Source of the DNA: Acinetobacter sp.
GTDB lineage: Bacteria; Pseudomonadota; Gammaproteobacteria; Pseudomonadales; Moraxellaceae
Assembly (NCBI GenBank): GCA_008017315.1
Contig: SSHE01000113.1
Coordinates: 1 to 38,057, forward strand
Length of the DNA stretch: 38,057 bases
Direction of reading: 5' to 3'
The notes under the pieces were generated by a model. It had not been told where the DNA came from, did not search any database, and saw nothing but the letters and a program-made list of their open reading frames with translations. The translations under genes were made by a program, and so were the position numbers. This document shows, piece after piece, positions 17,241-25,795 of this stretch; the stretch's first letter is position 1, and each line of letters starts with the position of its first letter.

Positions 17241-17897
17241 ATGACTGATGTCATTAAAGATTTAAGCGAATTACGCCTAAGTTATCAACGTGCGGAATTG
17301 CATGAAAATCAGGTTGCTACGCAGCCACATACGCAATTTTTAACATGGTTTAATGCTGCCCTTGCCTGTAATTTACATGAACCCTATGCCATGTATGTGG
17401 CAACGGCAAGCAAGACGGGTGTACCGCATGTTCGTACACTATTGCTACGTGGAGCAACGGAGCAAGGATATGATTTTTATAGTAATTATGACAGTCTAAA
17501 AGGTCAGGATTTGGCAGAAAATCCACAAGTCCAATTATTATTTTATTGGGCGGAACTGGAACAACAAATCCGTATTTCGGGGCGAATAGAAAAAATATCG
17601 CTGGAGGAATCGACCGATTATTATCAAAAACGCCCTAGAGATAGCCAGATTGCCGCCCATGTCAGTACCCCGCAAAGTGGTGTGATTGCCAGTCGAGAGG
17701 CATTGCAACAGCGTTTTGATGCTGCTTTTTCCCAGTATCAGGATATAGAAAAATTACCTAAACCCGAATTTTGGGGTGGCTATCGTTTAATTCCCGATTA
17801 TTATGAGTTTTGGCAGGGTCGCCCCAATCGTTTACATGACAGAATCATTTATGAAAAACGAAGTAATGATTGGGTGATTGAAAGATTGATGCCTTGA
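17241..17897 (+). CDS. pdxH: Pyridoxamine/pyridoxine 5'-phosphate oxidase
   Basis: PdxH is an FMN enzyme that makes pyridoxal 5'-phosphate, the last step of vitamin B6 synthesis and salvage. The 218 residues are the usual length. Conserved FMN and substrate segments are visible: VRTLLLRGATEQGYDFYSNYDSLK split by the FMN-binding Arg, the PRDSQIAAHVSTPQS signature, and the C-terminal WQGRPNRLHDRI followed by W.IERLMP. The start is supported by AGGGAA. It lies 10 bp after glmM. The 59-bp gap to the convergent tsaC has no obvious terminator. Confidence 0.97.
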   Translation: MTDVIKDLSELRLSYQRAELHENQVATQPHTQFLTWFNAALACNLHEPYAMYVATASKTGVPHVRTLLLRGATEQGYDFYSNYDSLKGQDLAENPQVQLLFYWAELEQQIRISGRIEKISLEESTDYYQKRPRDSQIAAHVSTPQSGVIASREALQQRFDAAFSQYQDIEKLPKPEFWGGYRLIPDYYEFWQGRPNRLHDRIIYEKRSNDWVIERLMP

Positions 17898-17956
17898 TCA
17901 AGTTGGTATCATTACTGCATTGGATGGAACACGAAGACGGTTCATGGGAGAGGATC

Positions 17957-18523
17957 TTACCCCCTGACCACCAATCCCGTCACAGCATCCAAAATACGGC
18001 TAGGCTCAGGGCTGCTACCCAATTTTCCTGCTAAAATCGCAATTTCTGGAAAATAATCGACCACTTGCTCGGCAGTTCTGGCAGGCTCAAGCCCAGCAGG
18101 ATTGGCACTGGTAGATACAATAAAATGGTCAAAATAACGACAAAGTTGCTGACAAAGTGGATGCTGTGTCACTCGAACTGCGACACGGTCATGGTCGCCA
18201 TAAATCCATGTCGGAATCTCATCGGTAATCGGCAATAGCCATGTCGTTGCTCGTTGTTGTTGCCCCTGATACTGCCATGAGGCAAGCACACGTTGGCGTA
18301 TATCGGCATCTAATCTCGCTAATAAGGGTTCAACACGTGCAATTGATTCACTCAGCAGGATGACCCCTTTTTCAATCGGGCGTTGTTTGAGTTGTAGGAT
18401 TTTTTCAAATGCGGTTTGCTGAAAAGGATCACAGCCTAGCCCCCAGACTGCTTCGGTGGGATAAGCCAGTACATCGCCTTGTTTAAGGCATTCGATGGCT
18501 TGTTCCAGGCTAACGTGATTCAT
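17957..18523 (-). CDS. tsaC: Threonylcarbamoyl-AMP synthase
   Basis: TsaC makes threonylcarbamoyl-AMP from threonine, bicarbonate and ATP for the t6A37 modification of ANN-decoding tRNAs. The 188-residue YrdC-type protein shows the nucleotide and RNA-binding motifs AYPTEAVWGLGCDPF near the N-terminus, KQRPIEKGVILL and the VSTSANPAGLEPAR segment. It is the short TsaC form without the C-terminal Sua5 domain. It follows dprA by 9 bp on the reverse strand. The lysM-dprA-tsaC order next to a divergent def is common in gammaproteobacteria. Confidence 0.95.
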   Translation of the reverse strand: MNHVSLEQAIECLKQGDVLAYPTEAVWGLGCDPFQQTAFEKILQLKQRPIEKGVILLSESIARVEPLLARLDADIRQRVLASWQYQGQQQRATTWLLPITDEIPTWIYGDHDRVAVRVTQHPLCQQLCRYFDHFIVSTSANPAGLEPARTAEQVVDYFPEIAILAGKLGSSPEPSRILDAVTGLVVRG

Positions 18524-18532
18524 AGCTATCCT

Positions 18533-19702
18533 TTAGCTGCGTAGATAACGCCCTGCATGTTGCTTGCATAAGCCGAGTAATTCCAGTTCGACAATAGCGA
18601 CATTGAGTTCGGCAATACTATGGGGTAATTGTAAGGCGAGTTCATCCAGTGAAATCCCGATACTCCAATCCAAACATTGATATAATGCGTGTAAATGGGC
18701 GGGAATATCAGGTGATGCAGGAGCAACATGCTCAGTGGTCTTGGGTTGGGGTGATTTGGTTTGCCGTGGTGTGGTCTGTATCTGCGTGAACGTAGGTGTG
18801 GGGAGTTGCCCAAACATGCTGAGATCTTCTATCACTTGTGCAGGATGATCAACCAGCGTTGCACCCTCACGAATCAGTTGATGACAACCTTGGTGAAAAT
18901 TACTGTAAATATGCCCAGGAATGGCAAAAACCTGTTTCCCTTGATTGGCGGCTTCTTTTGCCGTGATGAGTGAGCCACTTTCCAAACCAGCCTCTACAAC
19001 CAATGTGCCTAAGCTCAAACCACTAATGATACGGTTACGTCGAGGAAAATTGTGCCGTGCAGGTGGGGTATGCGGCAAAAACTCACTGATAATTGCACCA
19101 CCTTGTTGAATGATAGTCTGCCAAAGGGGGTGATGTACGGCTGGATAGCATTGATCCAAACCTGTACCAATGACGGCAATACTTTTACCTTGCTGGATTG
19201 CACCTTGATGTGCAGCAGCATCTATACCCAGTGCTAAACCACTGGTGATGACAAACTGATGATCGGTAAAAAAATGAGCAAAGTCAAAGGCAATTTGTGC
19301 ACCATGTGGGCTGGGCTGCCGACTGCCGACCATGGCAATTTGTGGCTGTTGCAAAACGTCGATTTGTCCTGCGACAAATAAAATGGGCGGACTATCTTCG
19401 TATGGAAGTAGTGCTTCGGGGTAGTGAGTGTGTCCTCGAAATAAAATATGATCACAGCAAGCGGCGATGCTGGTGAGGCATTGTTGAAATTCCAGTTGTC
19501 CTTGAGGGGTATGAAAATGTTGTAAGCGTTCAATATGGCGGATGTGTAATTTAAATTGCTGCCATGTTGCCAATGCTGAAAGTTGAATGGCACGTTCAGC
19601 ACTGCCGAAATGTGCCATAAGTTTATTAAAACTACTTATAGAATGTTGCAGCAAGTACCATAGGCAAATCTGATCAATTTCGCTTGCGGATAATTGCTGC
19701 AT
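18533..19702 (-). CDS. dprA: DNA-processing protein DprA
   Basis: DprA binds incoming single-stranded DNA and loads RecA during natural transformation. I place the start at 19702 (MQQLSASEIDQ; 389 residues). A longer frame to 19933 would overlap the lysM gene by over 200 bp and its extra N-terminus is a shadow of that gene. An N-terminal helical domain (1-75) precedes the Rossmann-like DprA fold: AMVGSRQPSPHG (GSR at 126-128), ITSGLALGIDAAAHQGA, and the NFPRRNRIISGLS segment (218-230). A Pro/Thr-rich linker leads to a C-terminal winged-helix (DML1-like) domain. Its presence fits the natural competence known in Acinetobacter. Confidence 0.95.
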   Translation of the reverse strand: MQQLSASEIDQICLWYLLQHSISSFNKLMAHFGSAERAIQLSALATWQQFKLHIRHIERLQHFHTPQGQLEFQQCLTSIAACCDHILFRGHTHYPEALLPYEDSPPILFVAGQIDVLQQPQIAMVGSRQPSPHGAQIAFDFAHFFTDHQFVITSGLALGIDAAAHQGAIQQGKSIAVIGTGLDQCYPAVHHPLWQTIIQQGGAIISEFLPHTPPARHNFPRRNRIISGLSLGTLVVEAGLESGSLITAKEAANQGKQVFAIPGHIYSNFHQGCHQLIREGATLVDHPAQVIEDLSMFGQLPTPTFTQIQTTPRQTKSPQPKTTEHVAPASPDIPAHLHALYQCLDWSIGISLDELALQLPHSIAELNVAIVELELLGLCKQHAGRYLRS

Positions 19703-19718
19703 TGGTTGCTCGGGTGAT

Positions 19719-20876
19719 TTAGTCTTCAGACAATGGTGCGGAAAGTGTAGCACCGAGTTTAATCGGTAAGCTGCTATCTGTGACATACGCATAACTGATT
19801 CGATCAAAGGTTTTAAATACCATTGCATGACCAATACGCTGCCCAGGTAATTGTACTTTTTCCTTGGTTTTTGGATCGGTGGTGAGTTCGCCACGTTGAT
19901 CAATTGCAAATACATGACCGACTTGCACACCATCGGTTATACCACGATTAATGGCGATTACACTGCGTTTTGCTGCTGCACCAATTGAACCGAGTACACG
20001 AATCACTTGACCATCAGCACGTACCTGATTGGCAGATACTGGATAGAATAATGTTGGTAATGTGGCATCATATTCAGGGAGTACCAAGTCGCCTTTGCGT
20101 ACTTCGGCATTAAAGGTTTGATTCAACTCGAATGTCGCAATATCATTGTCTAAATGCGTGGTTAAACCTGAAGCGATTTGATTGAGTTCTACACCAGCGA
20201 CATAGTCTTTACCATCATTGCCTTGCAGGGTATAAGGCTGCCCCAAACGGTAGATCGCATAGCGTTGTCCTACCTGAATACCATTGCCACGCAAATAGAT
20301 ACGATCACCTTCGGCTGCAATGACACGCTTTTCTGTCATGCCCAACACATAAGGCAGGTTGCTGATGCTATCAGGTGCAATAATGGTGCTGCGTTCTAGC
20401 CAATGACGAATATCTTCCAGTGGAATCACAGGAATGGTACTGTTGAGTGACTCCACACGGATTTGTGGTGAAAGATTATATGCGGTTTGTCCTGTTGCAC
20501 GGCGGATAACCCCTTCACAGCCATCACCTTCATCTTTACCAATCAAGGGGCGACCATCATGTGTACAGAGTAATAAGCGGTCACCTGGATAAATCCAATG
20601 CGGATTTTTGACATGTTTGTTGCTTGCCCAGATTTCAGGCCAACGCCATGGTTTTTTCAGGAAACGACCAGAAATATCCCATAAAGTATCGCCTTTTTTG
20701 ACGATATAGACGTTTGGTGCATCTGCACGTAGTGAAGGTGGTGCAGGATTTTTCGCCTGTACTTCGAGGCTTAGACCGAGTCCCAAACCGACACACATCG
20801 CCAATGCAATGGTATGGCGTTTGAGTGCTTTCTTCGTGGTTGCGGTGTGATGTTGCAATGCTGTTGTCATTATCAT
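19719..20876 (-). CDS. LysM-domain peptidoglycan-binding protein
   Basis: This 385-residue protein has an N-terminal signal peptide (hydrophobic core ALAMCVGLGLGLSL ending EVQA, cleaved near residue 41). One LysM domain (about 56-103; YIVKKGDTLWDISGRF and HWIYPGDRLLL) binds glycan chains. The remaining 280 residues form a conserved but uncharacterised region with repeated short beta segments (GDRIYLRGNGIQVGQRYAI, KGDLVLPEYDATL, GVQVGHVFAIDQRG). This LysM protein is regularly found upstream of dprA and divergent from def. Gene order suggests co-transcription with dprA and tsaC, although the 16-bp gap and weak ribosome binding site leave the strength of coupling open. Confidence 0.9.
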   Translation of the reverse strand: MIMTTALQHHTATTKKALKRHTIALAMCVGLGLGLSLEVQAKNPAPPSLRADAPNVYIVKKGDTLWDISGRFLKKPWRWPEIWASNKHVKNPHWIYPGDRLLLCTHDGRPLIGKDEGDGCEGVIRRATGQTAYNLSPQIRVESLNSTIPVIPLEDIRHWLERSTIIAPDSISNLPYVLGMTEKRVIAAEGDRIYLRGNGIQVGQRYAIYRLGQPYTLQGNDGKDYVAGVELNQIASGLTTHLDNDIATFELNQTFNAEVRKGDLVLPEYDATLPTLFYPVSANQVRADGQVIRVLGSIGAAAKRSVIAINRGITDGVQVGHVFAIDQRGELTTDPKTKEKVQLPGQRIGHAMVFKTFDRISYAYVTDSSLPIKLGATLSAPLSED

Positions 20877-20892
20877 TAATCCCTAATAATGT

Positions 20893-20928
20893 GTTTGTAG
20901 TTAGGTTATACTAGTTTCCGCTACAAAC
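20893..20928. promoter_or_regulatory. Inverted repeat in the lysM-def divergent promoter region
   Basis: Perfect 8-bp arms, GTTTGTAG (20893-20900) and CTACAAAC (20921-20928), are separated by 20 bp that include TATACT, a possible -10 box. The 126-bp region must hold promoters for both def and lysM. The spacing suits a dimeric regulator but could be chance. Confidence 0.3.
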
Positions 20929-21002
20929 GCCCCCTGTGATTTAACCAATACAATTTGTTGTAGGTTTCCGTTCGACCATCAGCATCATCATGAGAGAACC
21001 TT

Positions 21003-21533
21003 ATGGCACTTCTACCTATTTTAAGTTTTCCCGATCAACGCTTACGCACCATTGCCAAGCCCATAGAGCAAGTCAATGATGAGATTCGCCAGCTTGCCGC
21101 AGATATGTTTGCAACCATGTATGCCGCACCTGGTATTGGTTTGGCAGCAACACAGGTTGATCATCATATCCAACTCATCGTGATGGATTTGTCAGAAGAG
21201 AAAAATCAACCGATGGTCTTTATCAATCCTAAAATTACGGCTTTGACTGAAGAATTGCAACCCTACGAAGAAGGTTGTTTATCGGTACCACAAATATACG
21301 ATAAAGTTGAGCGTCCGTCACGTGTAAAAATCGAAGCTTTGGACTTAAATGGTGAAAAATTTGAAATTGAAGCCGATGATTTGTTGGCAGTGTGTATTCA
21401 ACATGAGATGGATCACTTAAATGGTAAACTTTTTGTGGACTATTTATCACCTTTAAAACGTCAGCGCGCCAGAGAAAAAATTGAAAAAGCCGCAAGACAA
21501 CGAGAGAAACAAAAAGTTTCGGTGAAGCGTTGA
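21003..21533 (+). CDS. def: Peptide deformylase
   Basis: Def removes the formyl group from the initiator methionine of nascent proteins. The 176 residues contain all three family motifs: GIGLAATQV (44-52), EGCLSVP (90-96, Cys92 metal ligand) and HEMDH (134-138, two His ligands and catalytic Glu). A basic C-terminal tail ([20 protein letters not shown], split by none of the motifs) is typical of proteobacterial type-1 enzymes that bind the ribosome. In many gammaproteobacteria fmt follows def; here a reverse-strand TerC gene follows, so fmt is not linked at this locus. Confidence 0.97.
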   Translation: MALLPILSFPDQRLRTIAKPIEQVNDEIRQLAADMFATMYAAPGIGLAATQVDHHIQLIVMDLSEEKNQPMVFINPKITALTEELQPYEEGCLSVPQIYDKVERPSRVKIEALDLNGEKFEIEADDLLAVCIQHEMDHLNGKLFVDYLSPLKRQRAREKIEKAARQREKQKVSVKR

Positions 21534-21542
21534 GTCAAAATA

Positions 21543-21565
21543 GCCGAGTAAAACACTTACTCGGC
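21543..21565 (-). terminator. Hairpin between convergent def and the TerC gene
   Basis: A perfect 9-bp stem GCCGAGTAA / TTACTCGGC with a 5-nt loop is followed by CTATTTTG on the minus strand. It serves best as the terminator of the reverse TerC gene and may also stop def transcription. Confidence 0.7.
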
Positions 21566-21580
21566 CGTGAGTGTATTGGC

Positions 21581-23155
21581 TTAATCGTGTTGGTCAGAGG
21601 GTGTGAGCGTACGAATACGTACTTTATCAATTTTATGTCCGTCCATGGTCAGAATCTCAAATTGAAAGCCATCTGCTTCGACGGATTCGCCATCATGGGG
21701 TAAGCGTCCGAGATACCACATGAGATAGCCTGATAATGTCGAGTATTCTTCATTATCATCGACCAAATCCTTGCTCAGTAGTAGGGAAATATGGCGAATA
21801 TCATTCGAGCCTTCGACTAACCATGAGCCATCATCCAGTACGGAGTCGCTACTATTCTGCTCATCTTCATCAGGAAATTCGCCTGCAATGGCTTCCAAAA
21901 TATCAATGGGTGTGGCAATCCCTTCAATTGAACCATATTCATTGAGGACAATCGCAATCTGCATGGGTGCATGGCGTAGTTGCTCCATGAGTGTGAGTAC
22001 TTTGACGTTTTCATGAACTACCAGTGGCTGACGGAGCTGGTTTTCTATGGCAAATTCACCTGTTTCCAGATAATGATGCAGAATGTGATGGGTAAGTGCC
22101 ACACCCTCAAGATTATCGAGGTTGCCACGAGCAACCAGCATACGAGAATGGCTAAGGGAGGGCAATATCTCCTTGAGATTATCATCGTTTAAATCCAACC
22201 ACTCAAGGTCTGGGCGTGGGGTCATGATGGATTTGACAGGACGCTCAGCAAGCGTCAATACCCCATGAATCATGCCTTTTTCTTCATCGGAAAAGACTTC
22301 TTTGGCAGAAGATTGGGTTGCCAAAATATCGGCTGTTTCGGATAAATGTTCAGTTTCATTGTTGGCAGCATTTTTACCGCCTAACATTTTTAATACTGCA
22401 TCAGCAGTACGAGAACGTAAATCGGTTGTGGTAATCATCCGTTCACGATTACGGCGAGTAAGTTGATGGATGGCTTCAATACCCACTGAGAAGCCAATTG
22501 CTGCGTATAAATAACCTTTTGGAATATGGAAACCAAAACCTTCAACCACCAAAGAAAAGCCAATCATAAACAGGAATGCCAAGCATAGAATGACCACAGT
22601 TGGATGTTTATTGACAAAACTCATTAATGGTTTAGAAGCAATTAACATGATTGCCATTGCAATGATGACGGCAATAATCATCACCGAAAGATGCGGTACC
22701 ATCCCCACTGCAGTAATCACGCTATCGAGTGAAAACACAGCATCCAGTACAACAATTTGAACAATCACTACCCAAAAGGCAGCATGTACCACTTTTTCTT
22801 CTTTTCTTTCGTGTCCACCTGCAACACGTTCATGAAGTTCCATGGTGGCTTTAAATAACAGGAATAAACCACCTAAAATGAGAATAAGGTCTCGTCCAGA
22901 GAATCCTGTGCCGAATATACTAAATAATTCTTCGGTAAGGGTCATGACCCACGAAATGGAAAATAGTAGAATTACTCGCATCACCAAAGCGAGACTTAAC
23001 CCGATAATGCGAGCTTTGTTGCGTTGTTCGGGCGGTAATTTTTCTGCCAAAATGGCAATAAAAACTAAGTTATCTATACCAAGGACAATTTCGAGTACGA
23101 TTAAGGTGAGTAAACCGACCCATGCTGATGGGTCAGCCATCCATTCAAATAACAT
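21581..23155 (-). CDS. TerC-family membrane protein with CBS and CorC domains (YoaE-like)
   Basis: I place the start at 23155 ([12 protein letters not shown]; 524 residues) because TGGAGG lies about 9 nt upstream; an earlier ATG adds 12 residues with no such site. The N-terminal half (1-230) is a TerC domain of about seven membrane segments with the two acidic motifs [12 protein letters not shown] and [12 protein letters not shown]. Next come a pair of CBS domains ([28 protein letters not shown]) and a CorC_HlyC domain that ends [10 protein letters not shown]. TerC proteins are linked to metal (Mn) export, especially for secreted metalloenzymes, and CBS/CorC parts suggest nucleotide or ion sensing. 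The transported substrate is inference. Confidence 0.9.
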   Translation of the reverse strand: MLFEWMADPSAWVGLLTLIVLEIVLGIDNLVFIAILAEKLPPEQRNKARIIGLSLALVMRVILLFSISWVMTLTEELFSIFGTGFSGRDLILILGGLFLLFKATMELHERVAGGHERKEEKVVHAAFWVVIVQIVVLDAVFSLDSVITAVGMVPHLSVMIIAVIIAMAIMLIASKPLMSFVNKHPTVVILCLAFLFMIGFSLVVEGFGFHIPKGYLYAAIGFSVGIEAIHQLTRRNRERMITTTDLRSRTADAVLKMLGGKNAANNETEHLSETADILATQSSAKEVFSDEEKGMIHGVLTLAERPVKSIMTPRPDLEWLDLNDDNLKEILPSLSHSRMLVARGNLDNLEGVALTHHILHHYLETGEFAIENQLRQPLVVHENVKVLTLMEQLRHAPMQIAIVLNEYGSIEGIATPIDILEAIAGEFPDEDEQNSSDSVLDDGSWLVEGSNDIRHISLLLSKDLVDDNEEYSTLSGYLMWYLGRLPHDGESVEADGFQFEILTMDGHKIDKVRIRTLTPSDQHD

Positions 23156-23170
23156 TAGCGACAACCTCCA

Positions 23171-23418
23171 GATACAGGAGAATGCAGGCATTGCATAGCG
23201 TGGAAGTGAGGTGCAGACACTTGGAATAGTTGTGAAAAGATAAAAATTTCGCCATTAAAATGGCAACATCGACGACTCATAAAGTTCAAAAAGGTAGAAA
23301 AACATTTTTTGAGTATATGCAAGAATCAAGTCAAATTCATTAAAAAAATAAGATTTATATTGAAATAGTTGTGTATGAAATTTGTACATTATGATGTATG
23401 GTAGAACTCTTGATTAAA
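23171..23418. other. Spacer upstream of the TerC gene and downstream of the collagen-like lipoprotein gene
   Basis: This is most of a 312-bp non-coding stretch. It contains a short GCCATT/AATGGC hairpin (23251-23264) which on the minus strand is followed by GAAATTTTTA, possibly a weak terminator or leader hairpin. I searched for the yybP-ykoY manganese riboswitch often found before TerC genes and do not see it. The remainder is AT-rich. Confidence 0.45.
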
Positions 23419-23452
23419 ATATGAATAGCAACCCGAAAGTTGCTATTCATAT
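23419..23452 (-). terminator. Intrinsic terminator after the collagen-like lipoprotein gene
   Basis: A 14-bp stem (core ATGAATAGCAAC / GTTGCTATTCAT) with a 6-nt loop is followed on the minus strand by TTTTAATC. It lies 15 bp beyond the stop codon at 23468. Confidence 0.85.
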
Positions 23453-23467
23453 TGCAGCACTTTACGA

Positions 23468-25666
23468 CTATCTTAGATTAATCTGATAAATCGCTGTTGT
23501 GCCACTGACTTCATTGCCGACAATGAGCATCGGTTTGCCATTAGGTGACTGTTTGGCAGGGACAAAGACCAGACCTTCTGGTCCTAAATCACCGTGAGCG
23601 GAAAGGTTTGCAGCAGGGCTGGCTTCATTCCAAATTTCACGAGGATTGAGATAATCTTGGAAGATAGGGCGTGTTGGGTTGCTAATATCAAATACCATGA
23701 TACCCCCCATACGTTCTAGGCCAAGGAATAGGAATTGTTTGTTACCGATTGCACCAATGGTTAAACCTTCTGGTTCAGGGCCTTTGTTACTACTGCGTCC
23801 ACCTAAAGTATTGCCTTTCTCATGGTTGCTGTTAAACCAATCTTTACAAGGGATAGTGCGGTTTTTACCCAGTCGGCATTGTTCATTGGTGAGATATTTT
23901 TCAATAAAGTCACCAGAATCATAGCTAAGCTTAATCTGATTTTGTGTATCCCAGATTGAGAATGAACGAGCACCTGGAACATACAGTTCATCATACATGA
24001 GATAATCGGTCAGTGGATTGCCATTGGTGCCAATTTTATCACCAGCTTTGGAGTAATAGACGGGTTTGCCATTTTCGGTTTGGTAGCCCATCGTCCATGT
24101 GATTTTCAAGCGACCGAGTACATTGTCATCACGGCATTGACCTGCATCCCCTTTTTTCGCACCACAATAGCTAAATTTTGCTGGATTAAGATGTGCACCT
24201 GCCGCTAAATCTCGTAGATGTGCTGGCAAATCATCGGCACAGCGACGGTCAAAACCATCTTTGTGGGCAAGATGTTTCACACGCCATTCTTCAATAAAGC
24301 CTTTTTTGTTGTCATTGTTGCAGCGTTGTAAACCATTTTTGGCAAAATCTTTTTCTTTGACTGTCCCAAAGTAGGCAGGTGTTGTTTCTCCCCATGCACG
24401 AGTATCGCCTTCGTTGGCAGATACCAGATAAGTTTTGTTGTCGTCGGCGGTATAGGCGGCAATAGCGTCTGGCTGATATATGCCTTTTAAGCCAGCCCAT
24501 GTGGTGATATTAATATCGGCAACTGTTTTTTTGCCATCAAAATCACTCACATCCAGACCATTGGTTGAGTTGTATGCGGTATTGATGAGCATGGATTTAA
24601 AGGAACTATCTATCAGGCTGTGGTCTTTAAAGCCCAGTGCTTCGATGGATGTGACTGTTGCTGTGGCAATATCAATGACGGCAATGGCATTATTTTCCTG
24701 TAAGGATGCCCATGCAGTTGTACCATTACGAGAAACAGCAATATATTCAGGTTCTAAATCTTGTGCGACAGTGGCATTGGGTGCAAAAATACGCACACCT
24801 TTGGCGAGTAATGCCGCTTTTTGTGTATTAAATGCTTTGAAATCGGCAGTTCTAACCGTTGGCTTGCTAATATTTGTGACATCAATAATGCTGATAGAGC
24901 CTTCAGGATCAATCTGGTAGTCATCAGAAGGTTCACCTTCGTTGGCGACCAGCACAGTTTTACCATTTGGGGTAAAAGTGAGCATGTCGGGTAATGCACC
25001 TACCGCAACATGGCTTAAGCGTTGCAAATCATTTGCTCGATAGAATGCGACAAATCCAGTATCGGTTTTATTGCCTGCTTCGATAGCAATGGCAAGAATA
25101 CCATTATGGATAGTGACGCTATTGACAGTTGCTCCTGCTGCAATGTCTGTAACCGTAAGCGATTGAATCAATTTTGGTTGTTCTGGTTTGGAGAGGTCGA
25201 GTACATCTAATGCACCAGCCTGAGCATTCACGATAAAGGCACGTTTACTTGCTGGATCATAGGCTGGGATTTCTGCAGCACTGACACCAAATTGACCAGA
25301 TTCATAACGTCCTAGATAGGCTAATTCAATGCGATTAGGCGTGAGTTCAGGGTTTTGACCGTTTAAACCGTTTGTGCCATCTTGTCCATTTGCACCATTC
25401 TGTCCATTGGTACCATTGAGGCCATTTTTGCCGTTTTGTCCGTCGAGTCCATTGGTACCATTGAGGCCATCTTTGCCGTTTTGTCCGTCGAGTCCATTGG
25501 TACCATTGATGCCATCTTTGCCGTTTTGTCCATCGAGTCCATTGGTACCATTGAGGCCGTCTTTGCCATTTTGTCCGTCGATTCCATCTTTGCCGTCAAG
25601 ACCACATCCTGCCAACAATAGACATAGACTAAGTGTTGATAAGGCTGGTAAAATTCTGATATTCAT
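23468..25666 (-). CDS. Collagen-like choice-of-anchor I (MSP130-like) lipoprotein
   Basis: This is a 732-residue lipoprotein (lipobox LLLAGC, Cys21). Immediately after the lipid anchor come 28 unbroken Gly-X-Y triplets (residues 22-105). Every third position is Asp or Asn, and there is no proline. The rest (about 112-732) matches the choice-of-anchor I/MSP130-like beta-propeller family: NSVTIHNGILAIAIEAG, VLVANEGEPSDDYQ, YLVSANEGDTRAWGE, KGPEPEGLTIG and FLGLERMGGIMVFDISN. A Cys-rich insert lies at about 455-520. Family members are surface or secreted; eukaryotic relatives are biomineralisation proteins. The triplet region probably acts as a stalk. The gene is monocistronic with its own terminator, divergent from the GH25 gene. 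Confidence 0.88.
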   Translation of the reverse strand: MNIRILPALSTLSLCLLLAGCGLDGKDGIDGQNGKDGLNGTNGLDGQNGKDGINGTNGLDGQNGKDGLNGTNGLDGQNGKNGLNGTNGQNGANGQDGTNGLNGQNPELTPNRIELAYLGRYESGQFGVSAAEIPAYDPASKRAFIVNAQAGALDVLDLSKPEQPKLIQSLTVTDIAAGATVNSVTIHNGILAIAIEAGNKTDTGFVAFYRANDLQRLSHVAVGALPDMLTFTPNGKTVLVANEGEPSDDYQIDPEGSISIIDVTNISKPTVRTADFKAFNTQKAALLAKGVRIFAPNATVAQDLEPEYIAVSRNGTTAWASLQENNAIAVIDIATATVTSIEALGFKDHSLIDSSFKSMLINTAYNSTNGLDVSDFDGKKTVADINITTWAGLKGIYQPDAIAAYTADDNKTYLVSANEGDTRAWGETTPAYFGTVKEKDFAKNGLQRCNNDNKKGFIEEWRVKHLAHKDGFDRRCADDLPAHLRDLAAGAHLNPAKFSYCGAKKGDAGQCRDDNVLGRLKITWTMGYQTENGKPVYYSKAGDKIGTNGNPLTDYLMYDELYVPGARSFSIWDTQNQIKLSYDSGDFIEKYLTNEQCRLGKNRTIPCKDWFNSNHEKGNTLGGRSSNKGPEPEGLTIGAIGNKQFLFLGLERMGGIMVFDISNPTRPIFQDYLNPREIWNEASPAANLSAHGDLGPEGLVFVPAKQSPNGKPMLIVGNEVSGTTAIYQINLR
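25404..25583 (-). repeat. Four tandem 45-bp repeats in the Gly-X-Asp/Asn stalk
   Basis: Four 45-bp units begin at 25404, 25449, 25494 and 25539, differing by only a few bases, and encode the 15-residue unit GTNGLDGQNGKDGLN. The copies are in frame, so slippage or recombination would change stalk length without breaking the protein. Confidence 0.9.
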
Positions 25667-25795
25667 GTGTGACCCATTGCTTAAATGATGCGAATTAAAA
25701 TGTGTTCAGGTTAAAATGTTCTTGTGGCTTTTTGATGACGAAAATATGACAATATGATGTAATGCTCTGGTCATGCTAAATTGTGATAGATTGGC

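Noticed and set aside
17898..17956. Terminator between convergent pdxH and tsaC
   Set aside because: No stable stem followed by a T-run on either strand could be found in the 59-bp gap.
19703..19933. Longer DprA start overlapping the lysM gene
   Set aside because: The added 77 residues are the antisense-free shadow of lysM coding DNA and lack family similarity; MQQLSASE at 19702 matches where DprA proteins begin.
23156..23300. yybP-ykoY manganese riboswitch before the TerC gene
   Set aside because: The conserved riboswitch core is not visible in the leader; only a short hairpin is present.
25404..25583. CRISPR-like spaced repeats
   Set aside because: The 45-bp units are contiguous and in frame with a protein, with no unique spacers and no cas genes.
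25374..25688. Long Pro/Cys-rich forward frames opposite the collagen-like region
   Set aside because: They are the mirror image of the Gly-X-Asp/Asn codons on the real gene's strand; low-complexity repeats create open frames on both strands. No start signal or family match.
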